A stretch of 58,601 bases of DNA from JAHWJR01 sp035942035 (lineage in GTDB: Bacteria; Actinomycetota; Acidimicrobiia; Acidimicrobiales; CADCSY01). Every line of letters starts with the position of its first letter. The first letter of the stretch is position 1. The position numbers and the translations under genes were made by a program. The notes under the pieces were generated by a model that was not told the origin of the DNA, ran no database searches, and worked only from the letters and a program-made list of their open reading frames with translations. Of the stretch, positions 26,218-34,718 are shown piece after piece. The DNA is taken from NCBI GenBank assembly GCA_035942035.1, contig DASZDK010000052.1:1-58601 (forward strand). The letters run 5' to 3'.

Positions 26218-26895
26218 TCATCCCAGCAGGCGGGTGACGGTCTCGTCGTCCAGCCGCCGGAACGCCCGGCGCTGCTCGCTGCGGCTCAGCACTGCCACCT
26301 CGAGCTCGCCGGCGCCCAGGGTGCGGTCCGGCCCGGCCAGCGCCACGGTCGAGGCCCGGACCACCGCCTGCTGGTCGAGCCCGTCGGCGTAGTGCTCCCG
26401 GAGCCGCTCGGCGATGGCCTCGGCCTCGCCCCCCAGCACCGTGAACCGGCTCTCGTCGACGACCGTGCCGTCGTAGAGGAGGTGGAAGAGCCGGTCCTGT
26501 TCCGCAATGGTGCCGACCTCGGCCACGAGGATCTCGACCTCCATGGGCTTCATCTCGTGCGTGAAGATCTGCCCCAGGATCTGGGCGTAGTTGTTGGCCA
26601 GGCTGCGGGCGTCCACGTCCTCGCGGCTGTAGGCATAGCCCTTGAGGTCGGCGGCGCGGATGCCGGCGATCCGGAGCTGGTCGAACTCGTTGTACTTCCC
26701 CACCGCGGCGAAGGCGATCCGGTCGTAGATCTCGCTGATCTTGCGCAGCCGGCGGGAGGGGTTCTCGGCGCAGATCAGGATGCCGTCGTCATAGGTGGCG
26801 GCGACGAGGCTGCGGCCCCGGGCGATCCCCTTGCGGGCGTAGTCGGCCCGGTCCTTCATGACCTGCTCGGGGGAGACGTAGAACGGCATGGTCAT
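26218..26895 (-). CDS. prcA: Proteasome subunit alpha
   Basis: 225-residue alpha subunit forming the outer, gated rings of the bacterial 20S proteasome. The N-terminal gate segment MTMPFYVSPEQVMKDRADYARKGIARGRSLVAATYDDGIL is typical, followed by the Ntn-hydrolase fold without a catalytic Thr. ATG start at 26895 overlaps the prcB stop as ATGA, keeping the two subunits in step. Confidence 0.96.
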   Translation of the reverse strand: MTMPFYVSPEQVMKDRADYARKGIARGRSLVAATYDDGILICAENPSRRLRKISEIYDRIAFAAVGKYNEFDQLRIAGIRAADLKGYAYSREDVDARSLANNYAQILGQIFTHEMKPMEVEILVAEVGTIAEQDRLFHLLYDGTVVDESRFTVLGGEAEAIAERLREHYADGLDQQAVVRASTVALAGPDRTLGAGELEVAVLSRSEQRRAFRRLDDETVTRLLG

Positions 26896-27725
26896 GACGC
26901 ACCTCCACCACGGATGGTGGGCGTGGCCCCGGTGCTCGCCGTGCCCTCGGGAACCGACAAGCGCTCGACCAGCTGGCGGAAGCGGGCCGCCACCTCGTCG
27001 GCGTCCACCCGCTGGAAACCGGCGGAGGTGATGGTCGCCATGGTCGGGTAGATGCCTCGGACGAGGTCAGGACCGCCGGTGGCCGAGTCCTCGTCGGCGG
27101 CCTGGAACAACGCCGAGATGGCGAGGTCGAGCGCACCGGTGCGGTCGACGCCCTCTCGGTAGCCGAGCTTGACCACCGTTCCGGCGTGCAGCCGGCCGGA
27201 CCCGTTGGTGGCGAAGTCGCTCTCCTCGTAGCGACCCCCGGTCACGTCGTACTGGAAGAGGCGGCCGGCGCCGCGGCGAAGGTCGTAGCCGGCGAACAAG
27301 GGGACCACCATGAGACCCTGCATGGCCGCCGGCAGGTGGTTGCGGACCATGACGCTCAGCTGGTTGGCCTTGCCGTCGAGGCTCAGCTCGACGCCCTCGA
27401 CCTTCTCGTAGTGCTCGAGCTGGAGCTGAAAGAGCCGCACCATCTCGACCGCCGGCCCTGCCGCCCCGGCGATCGCCACCCCGGAGTGCCGGTCGGCAGG
27501 AAAGATCTTCTCCATGGTGCGATGGCTGATGAGGTTCCCCGACGTCGCCCGGCGGTCGCCGGCCATGACCACGCCCTCGGAGTAGCGCAGGGCCACCACC
27601 GTGGTGCCGTGGATCACGTCGTCGATCGGGCCCGACGGCGTGGGAGGGCACCCGCCGGTACGGCGCAGCAGCTCGGCGAAGCTGGGGCCCGGGTCATCAC
27701 CGGGCAGGTAGAAAGGAAAGGCCAC
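26892..27725 (-). CDS. prcB: Proteasome subunit beta
   Basis: 277-residue proteolytic subunit. A 40-residue propeptide ends IDDVIHG, and self-cleavage after Gly40 would expose Thr41 (TTVVALRYSEGVVMAGDRRATSGN) as nucleophile, with the usual Asp/Lys and RATSGN segments. It forms the inner rings and degrades pupylated proteins unfolded by Arc. GTG start at 27725 with TAGCCT 8 bases upstream, so prcBA can be transcribed apart from pup. Confidence 0.96.
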   Translation of the reverse strand: MAFPFYLPGDDPGPSFAELLRRTGGCPPTPSGPIDDVIHGTTVVALRYSEGVVMAGDRRATSGNLISHRTMEKIFPADRHSGVAIAGAAGPAVEMVRLFQLQLEHYEKVEGVELSLDGKANQLSVMVRNHLPAAMQGLMVVPLFAGYDLRRGAGRLFQYDVTGGRYEESDFATNGSGRLHAGTVVKLGYREGVDRTGALDLAISALFQAADEDSATGGPDLVRGIYPTMATITSAGFQRVDADEVAARFRQLVERLSVPEGTASTGATPTIRGGGAS

Positions 27726-27733
27726 GCTCGGGG

Positions 27734-27739
27734 AGGCTA
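27734..27739 (-). promoter_or_regulatory. Probable leaderless promoter -10 (TAGCCT) of prcBA
   Basis: TAGCCT on the minus strand ends 8 bases before the prcB GTG, within the 57-base gap after pup. Confidence 0.45.
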
Positions 27740-27782
27740 CCCGCTCGATGTTCTCGCCTTGGGTGGAGAACCGACCCTGCGC

Positions 27783-27980
27783 CTACTGCCCGCCCTTCTG
27801 GACGTAGGACCGGACGAACTCCTCGGAGTTCACCTCGAGGACCTCGTCGATCTCGTCCAGCAGGTCGTCGAGCTCGGCCTTGATCTTCTCGCCCTTGTCG
27901 GACTTCGGTGGCTGCTCGTCGACCACCTCTTCCTCGTGGCGACTCGGCGCCGCCTTCCTCCGATGTTCCCGTTCAGCCAT
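27783..27980 (-). CDS. pup: Prokaryotic ubiquitin-like protein Pup
   Basis: 65 residues, intrinsically disordered and acidic, with the Arc-binding helix KIKAELDDLLDEIDEVLEVNSEEFVRSYVQKGGQ. It ends in Gly-Gly-Gln, so Dop must deamidate the Gln to Glu before PafA can attach it. ATG start at 27980, 18 bases after the dop stop; GAGGTGATG just upstream can act as ribosome-binding site. Confidence 0.97.
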   Translation of the reverse strand: MAEREHRRKAAPSRHEEEVVDEQPPKSDKGEKIKAELDDLLDEIDEVLEVNSEEFVRSYVQKGGQ

Positions 27981-27998
27981 CGCTCATCACCTCACTGT

Positions 27999-29486
27999 TC
28001 ACGTGCCCAGCCGCTGGAGCAGCTCGCTGGGCGTGGCACATCCCTCCAACAACTCGTCGACCATGGCCGCCGTGCCCTTGAGTGGCTCGATCATGGGCAC
28101 CCGGCGCAACGGGTCAGCGCCCACGTCGAAGACCAGGGAGTCCCAGTTGGCGGCGACGATCTGGGACGCCCACCGCTGCAGGCACTTGCCGCGGAACCAC
28201 GCCCTGGTGGTGGTCGGGGGTTCGGTGACCGCCGCTTCGACCTCGGCGTCGTTGGTGAGTCGTTCGACGTCGAGCCGGGCGAACAGGGAGCGCTCCGGGC
28301 GCAGGTCGTGGTACTGCAGGTCCATCGCCGCCAGCCGGGCGGCGTCCCACGCCAGCCCGTGGCGTTCCCGGTAGGCGGACAGCAGCGTGTACTTCGCCAC
28401 CCAGTCGAGGGAGCCGGCCAGCGACATGGGATCGGTCTCGAGGGCGGTGAGCACCGATTCCCACCGCCGGAGGATCTCGGCACCCACTCCTTCTCCGACG
28501 GCATGGAGCCCGTGGGTGTCGGCGTACTTGCGGGCCCAGGTGAGGTACTCCCACTGGATGTCGAGGGCGCTGATCCGTCCACCATCGGCGAGCTCGAGCG
28601 CCAGGCCCAGGTCGAGGTCGTAGGACACCTGCCGCAGCGCCTGGACCGGCGAAGCCAGCGCAAGGTTCCGGGGCAGCTCGTCGTCCTCGATCATGGCCAG
28701 CACCACGGCCGTCGTGCCCACCTTGAGGAAGGTGGCGAGCTCCGAGCAGTTGGCGTCACCCAGGATCACATGCAGGCGCCGGTACTTCTGGGCGTCGCAG
28801 TGGGGCTCGTCGCGGGTGTTGACGATGGGGCGCTTCAGCGTGGTCTCGAGCCCCACCTCCTCCTCGAAGAAGTCAGCCCGCTGGGACAGCTGGAAGGGAA
28901 CCTCGGCCGAGGAGACGCCCCGAGCCTCGGACCCCACCTTGCCCGCCCCGGCGAACAGCTGGCGGGTGACGAAGAACGGCACGATCCCCGCCACGATGCG
29001 GTGGAACGGCACCGCCCGATCGACGAGGTAGTTCTCGTGGCAGCCGTAACTGTTGCCCTTGCGGTCGCTGTTGTTCTTGTAGACGACCAGCTCCTGCCCG
29101 GGGGGCAGCGTGGCCTGGGCGGCACGCATCGAGCGCAGGAGGATCTGCTCCCCGGCCTTGTCCCACACGACGACCTCACGGGCGTCGCGGCACTCGGGGA
29201 TGGACAACTCCGGGTGGGCATGGTCGACGTAGTAACGGGCGCCGTTGGTCAGCACGGCGTTGACCAGGTGGGTCTCGACCTCGGGAGCGGCAGGGCCCTC
29301 GACCCGGTAGCCCCGGGCATCGTTGCCGGGTGACTCGTCCTCAAAATCCCAACCGACGCGAGGCTGCAGCGACGCTACGTAGGCGTTGATCAGCAGCGAA
29401 GAGGCGGCCATCGGGTTGGGCTCAGCGGCGCCCCGGACCACGATGCCGTACTCGGTCTCGATCCCGCAGACCTTGGGGATGGCCAC
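27999..29486 (-). CDS. dop: Pup deamidase / depupylase Dop
   Basis: 495-residue paralogue of PafA that deamidates Pup-Gln and removes Pup from substrates. It starts AIPKVCGIETEYGIVV and has the Dop-specific loop after residue 40, YVDHAHPELSIPECRDA with the catalytic Asp, and KNNSDRKGNSYGCHENYLVD. The GTG start at 29486 has TAGGGT 7 bases upstream, indicating a leaderless transcript for dop-pup. It follows arc by 56 bases. Confidence 0.96.
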   Translation of the reverse strand: MAIPKVCGIETEYGIVVRGAAEPNPMAASSLLINAYVASLQPRVGWDFEDESPGNDARGYRVEGPAAPEVETHLVNAVLTNGARYYVDHAHPELSIPECRDAREVVVWDKAGEQILLRSMRAAQATLPPGQELVVYKNNSDRKGNSYGCHENYLVDRAVPFHRIVAGIVPFFVTRQLFAGAGKVGSEARGVSSAEVPFQLSQRADFFEEEVGLETTLKRPIVNTRDEPHCDAQKYRRLHVILGDANCSELATFLKVGTTAVVLAMIEDDELPRNLALASPVQALRQVSYDLDLGLALELADGGRISALDIQWEYLTWARKYADTHGLHAVGEGVGAEILRRWESVLTALETDPMSLAGSLDWVAKYTLLSAYRERHGLAWDAARLAAMDLQYHDLRPERSLFARLDVERLTNDAEVEAAVTEPPTTTRAWFRGKCLQRWASQIVAANWDSLVFDVGADPLRRVPMIEPLKGTAAMVDELLEGCATPSELLQRLGT

Positions 29487-29493
29487 GAGGTTG

Positions 29494-29499
29494 ACCCTA
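29494..29499 (-). promoter_or_regulatory. Probable leaderless promoter -10 (TAGGGT) of dop-pup
   Basis: TAGGGT on the minus strand ends 7 bases before the dop GTG. The hexamer equals that of the rrn promoter at 696-701. Confidence 0.5.
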
Positions 29500-29542
29500 C
29501 CTCCGGTGACGCCCGAATCGGCGACAGTTGCGTGCCGTCAGC

Positions 29543-31285
29543 TCACAGGTACTGGCCGGTGGCCACCCGCTCGATCGAACGGCCGCCGCCGACGTCGTCG
29601 GTGCCGTGCGACACCAACGTGCGGACGTAGACGATGCGCTCGCCCTTCTTCCCGGAGATCTTGGCCCAGTCGTCGGGGTTGGTGGTGTTGGGCAGGTCTT
29701 CGTGCTCCTTGTACTCCTGGGCGATGGAAGCCTGCAGGTCGGCGGTCCGAACCCCCGGCGCACCACCGGCGATGAGCCGCTTGATGGCCAGCTTCTTGGC
29801 CCGGCGCACGATGTTCTCGATCATGGCTCCCGAGGCGAAGTCCTTGAAGTACATGACCTCTTTGTCGCCGTTTTGATAGGTGATCTCCAGGAACCGGTTG
29901 GCGTCGTCGGCCCGGTACATGATCTCGACCGTGCGCTCGATCATGACCCGCACCGCCTTCTCCGGATCGCCGCCACCGAGCTCCGTGACCTCGTCGGCGG
30001 CCAGCGGCAGGGAGGGGTGCAGGTAGCGGCTGAAGATGGAGACGGCCGCCTCCTCGTTGGGGCGCTCGATCTTGATCTTCACGTCCAGGCGGCCCGGCCG
30101 CAGGATCGCCGGGTCGATGAGATCCTCGCGGTTGGAGGCACCGATGACGATGACGTTGCGCAGGGTCTCCACCCCGTCGATCTCGGCCAGGAGCTGCGGG
30201 ACGATGGTGGACTCCATGTCGGAGCTGATGCCGCTGCCGCGGGTGCGGAAGAGGCTGTCCATCTCGTCGAAGAACACGATGACGGGCACGCCCTCCTCCG
30301 ACTTCTCCCGAGCTCGCTGGAACACCAGCCGGATCTGGCGCTCGGTCTCCCCCACGTACTTGTTGAGCAGCTCTGGGCCCTTGATGTTGAGGAAGTAGCT
30401 CCGGGCGGCCGGCTGCCCCGTGACCTGGCTGACCTTCTTTGACAGGGAGTTGGCCACCGCCTTGGCGATGAGGGTCTTGCCGCAGCCCGGAGGGCCGTAG
30501 AGCAGGATGCCCTTGGGGGCCGGCAGGCGGTACTCCTCGAACAGGCGCCGATGGAGGAAGGGCAGCTCGACGGCGTCGGTGATCTGCTCGATCTGGGCGT
30601 CGAGGCCTCCGACATCGGCATAGGAGATGTCCGGCACCTCCTCGAGCACCAGCTCCTCGACCTCGGGGCGGGGAAGCTTCTCGAGGACCAGGCCCGATCG
30701 CGGGTCCATCAGCACCGTGTCGCCAGCACGGAGCAAGGTGGTGACCATGGAGTCGGAGAGCTCCACCACCCGCTCCTCGTCGGCCCGGCCAAGGATGAGC
30801 GCCCGACGCCGGTCCTCCAGGACCTCCTTGACGGTGACCACCTCGCCCGAGATCTCCGGAGCCCGGGCCAGCACCACGTTGAGGGACTCGTTCAGCGCCA
30901 CTTCGGCGCCGCGGGGCAGGTCGGACTCCGTCAGGTCGGGATGGACCGCCACCCGCATCTTGCGCCCGGCGGAGAAGACGTCGACCGTGCCGTCGTCGTT
31001 GTGGCCGAGGAGGGTGCCGTAGGCGGACGGGGGCTGGGTGAGCTTCTCCACCTCTTCACGCAGCGCGGCGATGTGCTCGCGGGCCTCGCGCAGCGTGTAG
31101 CTGAGCTTCTCGTTCTGGGAGACCGCCTGCGCCAGCTGGCCCTTGGTCTCCAGCAGGCGCTCCTCGAGGGTGCGGACCCGCTTGGGTGCGTCCTGCAGTC
31201 GCCGCCGGAGCAGGGCCACCTCCTCCTCCAGCGTCATCGCCTGCTCGCGCAACTCTTCGAGCTCGGCCTCGTCGTGGTCGGCCAC
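29543..31285 (-). CDS. arc: Proteasome-associated AAA ATPase Arc/Mpa
   Basis: 580-residue unfoldase that binds Pup and feeds substrates into the proteasome. An N-terminal coiled coil (about 1-75) is followed by OB domains, then one AAA domain with Walker A GPPGCGKT, Walker B VIVFFDEMDSLF and the arginine-finger region AILRPGRLD. The C-terminal GQYL is the proteasome-docking tail of the Mpa/ARC type. GTG start at 31285 is preceded by a strong AGGAGGGAG ribosome-binding site, so this gene, unlike most leading genes here, has a leader. It is divergent from the ferredoxin gene. Confidence 0.96.
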   Translation of the reverse strand: MADHDEAELEELREQAMTLEEEVALLRRRLQDAPKRVRTLEERLLETKGQLAQAVSQNEKLSYTLREAREHIAALREEVEKLTQPPSAYGTLLGHNDDGTVDVFSAGRKMRVAVHPDLTESDLPRGAEVALNESLNVVLARAPEISGEVVTVKEVLEDRRRALILGRADEERVVELSDSMVTTLLRAGDTVLMDPRSGLVLEKLPRPEVEELVLEEVPDISYADVGGLDAQIEQITDAVELPFLHRRLFEEYRLPAPKGILLYGPPGCGKTLIAKAVANSLSKKVSQVTGQPAARSYFLNIKGPELLNKYVGETERQIRLVFQRAREKSEEGVPVIVFFDEMDSLFRTRGSGISSDMESTIVPQLLAEIDGVETLRNVIVIGASNREDLIDPAILRPGRLDVKIKIERPNEEAAVSIFSRYLHPSLPLAADEVTELGGGDPEKAVRVMIERTVEIMYRADDANRFLEITYQNGDKEVMYFKDFASGAMIENIVRRAKKLAIKRLIAGGAPGVRTADLQASIAQEYKEHEDLPNTTNPDDWAKISGKKGERIVYVRTLVSHGTDDVGGGRSIERVATGQYL

Positions 31286-31370
31286 AGGACTCCCTCCTGT
31301 CGATGCTCGGGCTCCTGTCGATCCGCGGGCGACGATACACGGGGAACTACGGGAAACGGGCGACACCCGC

Positions 31371-31400
31371 CGGCGCCGGAATCCCGGAATGCCGGCGCCG
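31371..31400. promoter_or_regulatory. Inverted repeat in the arc/ferredoxin divergent control region
   Basis: Arms CGGCGCCGG (31371-31379) and CCGGCGCCG (31392-31400) are perfect 9-bp inverted repeats with a 12-base loop. It lies 85 bases upstream of arc and directly upstream of the ferredoxin promoter. It could be an operator, or a GC-rich transcript hairpin; it differs from the dispersed repeat in loop length and sequence. Confidence 0.5.
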
Positions 31401-31430
31401 TGACTTTTCCTCCCGCGCACCGGGTAAATT
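31401..31430 (+). promoter_or_regulatory. Probable ferredoxin promoter
   Basis: TGACTT (31401-31406) and TAAATT (31425-31430) with an 18-base spacer form a plausible promoter. Transcription would begin near 31437, giving a short leader that carries AGGAG at 31458-31462, nine bases before the ferredoxin ATG. Confidence 0.45.
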
Positions 31431-31471
31431 GGGCGGGACCGCTGACCAGCGAAGTACAGGAGCGAGCGCTG

Positions 31472-31714
31472 ATGCCGATGAAGGTCTGGATCGACCAGGA
31501 TCTCTGCACGGGCGACGGCCTGTGCGAGGAGATCGCCCCCGACGTGTTCACGCTGCTCGACGACGGCCTGGCCTACGTCAAGGAGGGCGACAAGGTCCTC
31601 AGCGACCCCGGCGGCGCCGAAGGTCTGGCCAGCTTCCCCGACGAACGGCTCGACGACGTGGTGGAGTCCGCCGAGGAGTGCCCGGGCGAGTGCATCTTCA
31701 TCGAGCCCGCCTGA
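31472..31714 (+). CDS. Small ferredoxin (3Fe-4S/4Fe-4S type)
   Basis: 80 residues. Cysteines occur in DLCTGDGLCEEIAPDVF and near the end in EECPGECIFIE, resembling actinobacterial monocluster ferredoxins with C-x5-C and a distal Cys-Pro. Such proteins pass electrons to P450s or other oxidoreductases. Two starts, ATG 31472 and ATG 31478, are both possible; the first is better spaced from AGGAG. No P450 or reductase is adjacent; the next gene, 39 bases on, is an antiporter regulator. Confidence 0.85.
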   Translation: MPMKVWIDQDLCTGDGLCEEIAPDVFTLLDDGLAYVKEGDKVLSDPGGAEGLASFPDERLDDVVESAEECPGECIFIEPA

Positions 31715-31753
31715 GCGAAGCCGGGGCTCGCTTGGTGGGCAGAAGGGCAGGTG

Positions 31754-32239
31754 ATGGCTGAGGTCGAGGAGACCCAACTGCCCGGGGTCGGCGTCCGCTA
31801 CGACTTCGTCACCAAGGAGGGCGATCGAGTCGGCGTCCTCGCCCACCGGACCGGTCGGCGGGAGTTGCTGGTGTACGACAGCGTCGATCCGGACGCCTGC
31901 CGCGACGTCGTGCGCCTGGATGCCGACGACACCCAGACCCTGGCCGAGCTGCTCGGCACGTCCCATGTCAGCGAGCGGCTGGCCGACCTCCAGCAGCACA
32001 TCGAGGGCCTGACCATCGACTGGCTGCCCGTGAGCGCCACCTCCGCCTGTGCGGGACGGACGCTGCGGGAATCGGCGCTGCGCACGGAGACCGGCGTCTC
32101 CATCGTCGCCGTGGTGCGGGGCAACCAGACCATCCCTGCGCCGGGCGGTGACTTCAGCCTGGCGCCGGGAGATACCGCCGTGGCCGTGGGGACGCCGGAG
32201 GGCATCAAGGAGCTGTTCCGCCTTCTCCAGCAGGGGTAG
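31754..32239 (+). CDS. Cation:proton antiporter regulatory subunit (KhtT/TrkA-C-like)
   Basis: 161 residues. The C-terminal half (GRTLRESALRTETGVSIVAVVRGNQTIPAPGGDFSLAPGDTAVAVGTPEGIKELFRLL) is a typical RCK_C ligand-binding domain. The N-terminal part resembles that of KhtT-type regulators, which gate a partner K+/H+ antiporter. ATG 31754 is chosen; a GTG one codon earlier is also possible. Followed after 30 bases by its likely membrane partner. Confidence 0.85.
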   Translation: MAEVEETQLPGVGVRYDFVTKEGDRVGVLAHRTGRRELLVYDSVDPDACRDVVRLDADDTQTLAELLGTSHVSERLADLQQHIEGLTIDWLPVSATSACAGRTLRESALRTETGVSIVAVVRGNQTIPAPGGDFSLAPGDTAVAVGTPEGIKELFRLLQQG

Positions 32240-32269
32240 CGCCGTGAGCCGCTGCCCGGGCGCCTAGGG

Positions 32270-33469
32270 ATGGTCGTCGCCGCCGCACCCGCCGAGGTGG
32301 CCCTCGTGCTCACCGAGCTCGGACTGGTGGTCCTCGGACTCGGGCTCCTGGCCCGGCTGGCCGACCGTCTGAGTCTCAGCCCCATCCCCTTCTACCTGGT
32401 GGCTGGCCTGGTCGTGGGCAGGGGCGGCCTCGTGACCCTCGACGTGAGCGAGACCGTCGTCGCCGTCGGGTCGGAGATCGGCGTGGTGCTGCTCCTGCTC
32501 ACCCTCGGCCTCGAGTACTCCTCCGAGGAGCTGGGTGCCAACCTCCGGGTGGGTCTGCCCGCTGGAGTCCTCGACGTGGTCGCCAACGCCGCGCCGGGCG
32601 TGCTGGCCGGGTTGGCCCTGGGATGGGACGGGCGTGCGGTGGTCCTCCTCGGCGGCGTCACCTACATCTCCTCCTCCGGCGTCATCTCCAAGGTGCTGGC
32701 CGACCTCGACCGCCTGGGCAACCGGGAGACGCCGTCGGTGCTGTCGATCCTGGTCATGGAGGACCTGGCCATGGCCGTGTACCTCCCCGTGGTGGCAGCC
32801 CTGCTTACCGGTGGTTCCTTGCTGGCCGGCCTGCCGTCGGTCGGGATCGCCCTGGCCACGGTGGCGTTGGTGCTGTTCGCCGCTCTGCGCCATGGTGGCG
32901 TGCTGAGCCGGGCCCTGCTCAGCCAGTCCGACGAGGCACTGCTGCTGGGCGTGCTCGGCACAACCCTCGTGGTCGCCGGCATCGCCGCCCAACTCCAGGT
33001 CTCCGCCGCCGTGGGCGCCTTCCTGGTCGGCATCGCCCTCGGTGGGGCGGTGCAGGAGCGGGCCAGCCTGCTGGTGGGACCGCTCAGGGACCTGTTCGCC
33101 GCTGCCTTCTTCCTGTTCTTTGGGCTCCAGATCGACCCCGCCGAACTGGTTCCGGTCGCCGGGGTCGCCGTCGCCCTGGCGTTGGTCACCGCTGGCACCA
33201 AGGTGTTGACCGGCTGGTGGGCCGCCAAGCGCATGGGCATCGCCCGACCGGGCCGCCTGCGGGCGGGCACGGCCCTCATCGCCCGGGGCGAGTTCTCCAT
33301 CGTCATCGCCGGACTCGGCGTCTCCGCCGGCATCGAGCCTGCCCTCGGAGCGGTGGCGGCGGCCTACGTCCTGGTCCTGGCCATCGCCGGTCCCGTCGCC
33401 GCCCGCTACGTGCCCGCCCTGGTGACCGAGGGAGTCGAACGCAGCCGGCCTGCCCCCGCGGGCCACTAG
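32270..33469 (+). CDS. CPA2 family cation:proton antiporter (KhtU/KefB-like)
   Basis: 399 residues with about 11-12 membrane helices and no C-terminal Trk-N domain, that role being taken by the separate regulator just upstream. Characteristic segments are LSPIPFYLVAGLVVGRGG, EIGVVLLLLTLGLEYSSEEL and ISSSGVISKVL, then SILVMEDLAMAVYLPVVA with the ion-binding acidic pair, and a late TALIARGEFSIVIAGLG. It is likely to export K+ or another monovalent cation in exchange for protons. ATG start at 32270. Convergent with the MarP-like gene, leaving an 82-base gap in which I see nothing distinct. Confidence 0.9.
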   Translation: MVVAAAPAEVALVLTELGLVVLGLGLLARLADRLSLSPIPFYLVAGLVVGRGGLVTLDVSETVVAVGSEIGVVLLLLTLGLEYSSEELGANLRVGLPAGVLDVVANAAPGVLAGLALGWDGRAVVLLGGVTYISSSGVISKVLADLDRLGNRETPSVLSILVMEDLAMAVYLPVVAALLTGGSLLAGLPSVGIALATVALVLFAALRHGGVLSRALLSQSDEALLLGVLGTTLVVAGIAAQLQVSAAVGAFLVGIALGGAVQERASLLVGPLRDLFAAAFFLFFGLQIDPAELVPVAGVAVALALVTAGTKVLTGWWAAKRMGIARPGRLRAGTALIARGEFSIVIAGLGVSAGIEPALGAVAAAYVLVLAIAGPVAARYVPALVTEGVERSRPAPAGH

Positions 33470-33551
33470 CAGGTCGGCGGCTCGTTCCGCCTACCGGCCG
33501 GAACCGGGCCGCTCGCCGTCACGGCGCGCAGCGCCAGTCCCGGCGCCTCGC

Positions 33552-34718
33552 TCAGCGCAGGCAGGGCCCGGTGTCGGCGGCAGCGCGGGGAGCCGCCAGC
33601 GCCTCGCGCAGCTCGTCGACGTGAAGGGCGTAGGCGGTCCCGGAACGGTCGGGAGCGATGGCGAAGGCGACGCCCACCACCGACCCCGTCCCGTCGACCA
33701 GGGCGCCACCGGAGTCGCCGGGCGCGAGTCGGGAGGAGAGGATGAGCACCTGGCGACGAGTGGGGCCGCTGCCGTAGAGGTCCCGGCCCACGGCCTGGAC
33801 CTCGTCGCTCACCTGGAACGGGGACAGCTCCAGGGCCCCACCGCCGGGATAGCCGAAGACCGCCCCCTGCGCACCCACCCCGCTCTGCCCGATGGGCAGC
33901 GGCGCCGCCCCCACTCCGCTGGTCAGGACGGCGAGATCGGCCTCGGGGTCGAACATCACCACTCGGGCCGGCGTCCGGGTGCCGTCCACGGCGATGAGCT
34001 CGGTGGTGTCCTGGCCGGCGACGACGTGGGCGTTGGTCACCACCACCCCGGGCTCGGCAACGAAGCCGCTCCCGTCCTGGAGCCGGCCACACGCCTCGCC
34101 CTCGACCCGGTAGGTCGAGGCGGCCACCGACCGGGCCAGGTCGACACTCAGCCCCGAGTCGGCGGGAGGAGGCCCCACGTTGGGGGCCGGGCGAAGGGCG
34201 GCGAAGACATCAGGGAACTGGGTGTCGCCCACCAGGCGCCGCAGGACCCTGAGCGTGTCCGGCGGCTGGGGCGTGACGGCATCGAGCGTCTGGGCGACCG
34301 ACGAGGTGCGGGCCTGGCGGGAGACGGTCCCGGGCACCTCGGCGAAGGTCGGCAACAGCAGCCAGACGGCCACGAGAATGCCGAGACCGCCGGCCAGCGC
34401 CCCGCCGGCACGGTCGAGGAAGCGCCCGGCGTTGGGAATGGCCAGGTGGGCCTGGGTGCCGATCAGCAAGCCGAGGCCCTGGCCGAGGAAGGCGCCGATC
34501 AACAGCACGCCGATGGCCACCAGCAGGCGGGCGTTGGCATCCGATCCTTCCGCGGGAAGAGGCACCAGCCGCACCAGGTCGGGAAGGAACCGGATGGTGA
34601 CCAGGAGGCCCACGGCCAGCCCCGCCCACGACAGCGCCCGGGCGAAGAACCCCAGGCGGTAACCGCCCGCCACCCCCGCGACCACCATCGTGGCGACGAA
34701 GAGATCGAAGAAGTTCAC
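33552..34718 (-). CDS. marP: Membrane serine protease with CvpA domain (MarP-like)
   Basis: 388 residues. Four membrane helices of the CvpA type (about 1-150) are followed by a periplasmic chymotrypsin-like domain with the triad His in TNAHVVAG, Asp in DPEADLAVL and Ser in APGDSGGALVDG. Two cysteines (EACGRL and GPCLR) could form the disulfide seen in the Mtb homologue, which serves acid and oxidative stress resistance. GTG start at 34718 overlaps the trmI stop as GTGA, making it the last gene of the dacB-led operon. Confidence 0.88.
   Translation of the reverse strand: MNFFDLFVATMVVAGVAGGYRLGFFARALSWAGLAVGLLVTIRFLPDLVRLVPLPAEGSDANARLLVAIGVLLIGAFLGQGLGLLIGTQAHLAIPNAGRFLDRAGGALAGGLGILVAVWLLLPTFAEVPGTVSRQARTSSVAQTLDAVTPQPPDTLRVLRRLVGDTQFPDVFAALRPAPNVGPPPADSGLSVDLARSVAASTYRVEGEACGRLQDGSGFVAEPGVVVTNAHVVAGQDTTELIAVDGTRTPARVVMFDPEADLAVLTSGVGAAPLPIGQSGVGAQGAVFGYPGGGALELSPFQVSDEVQAVGRDLYGSGPTRRQVLILSSRLAPGDSGGALVDGTGSVVGVAFAIAPDRSGTAYALHVDELREALAAPRAAADTGPCLR

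Noticed and set aside
27186..29333. Plus-strand open frame of about 700 codons opposite prcB, pup and dop
   Set aside because: It crosses three established genes of the Pup system and has no motif of its own.
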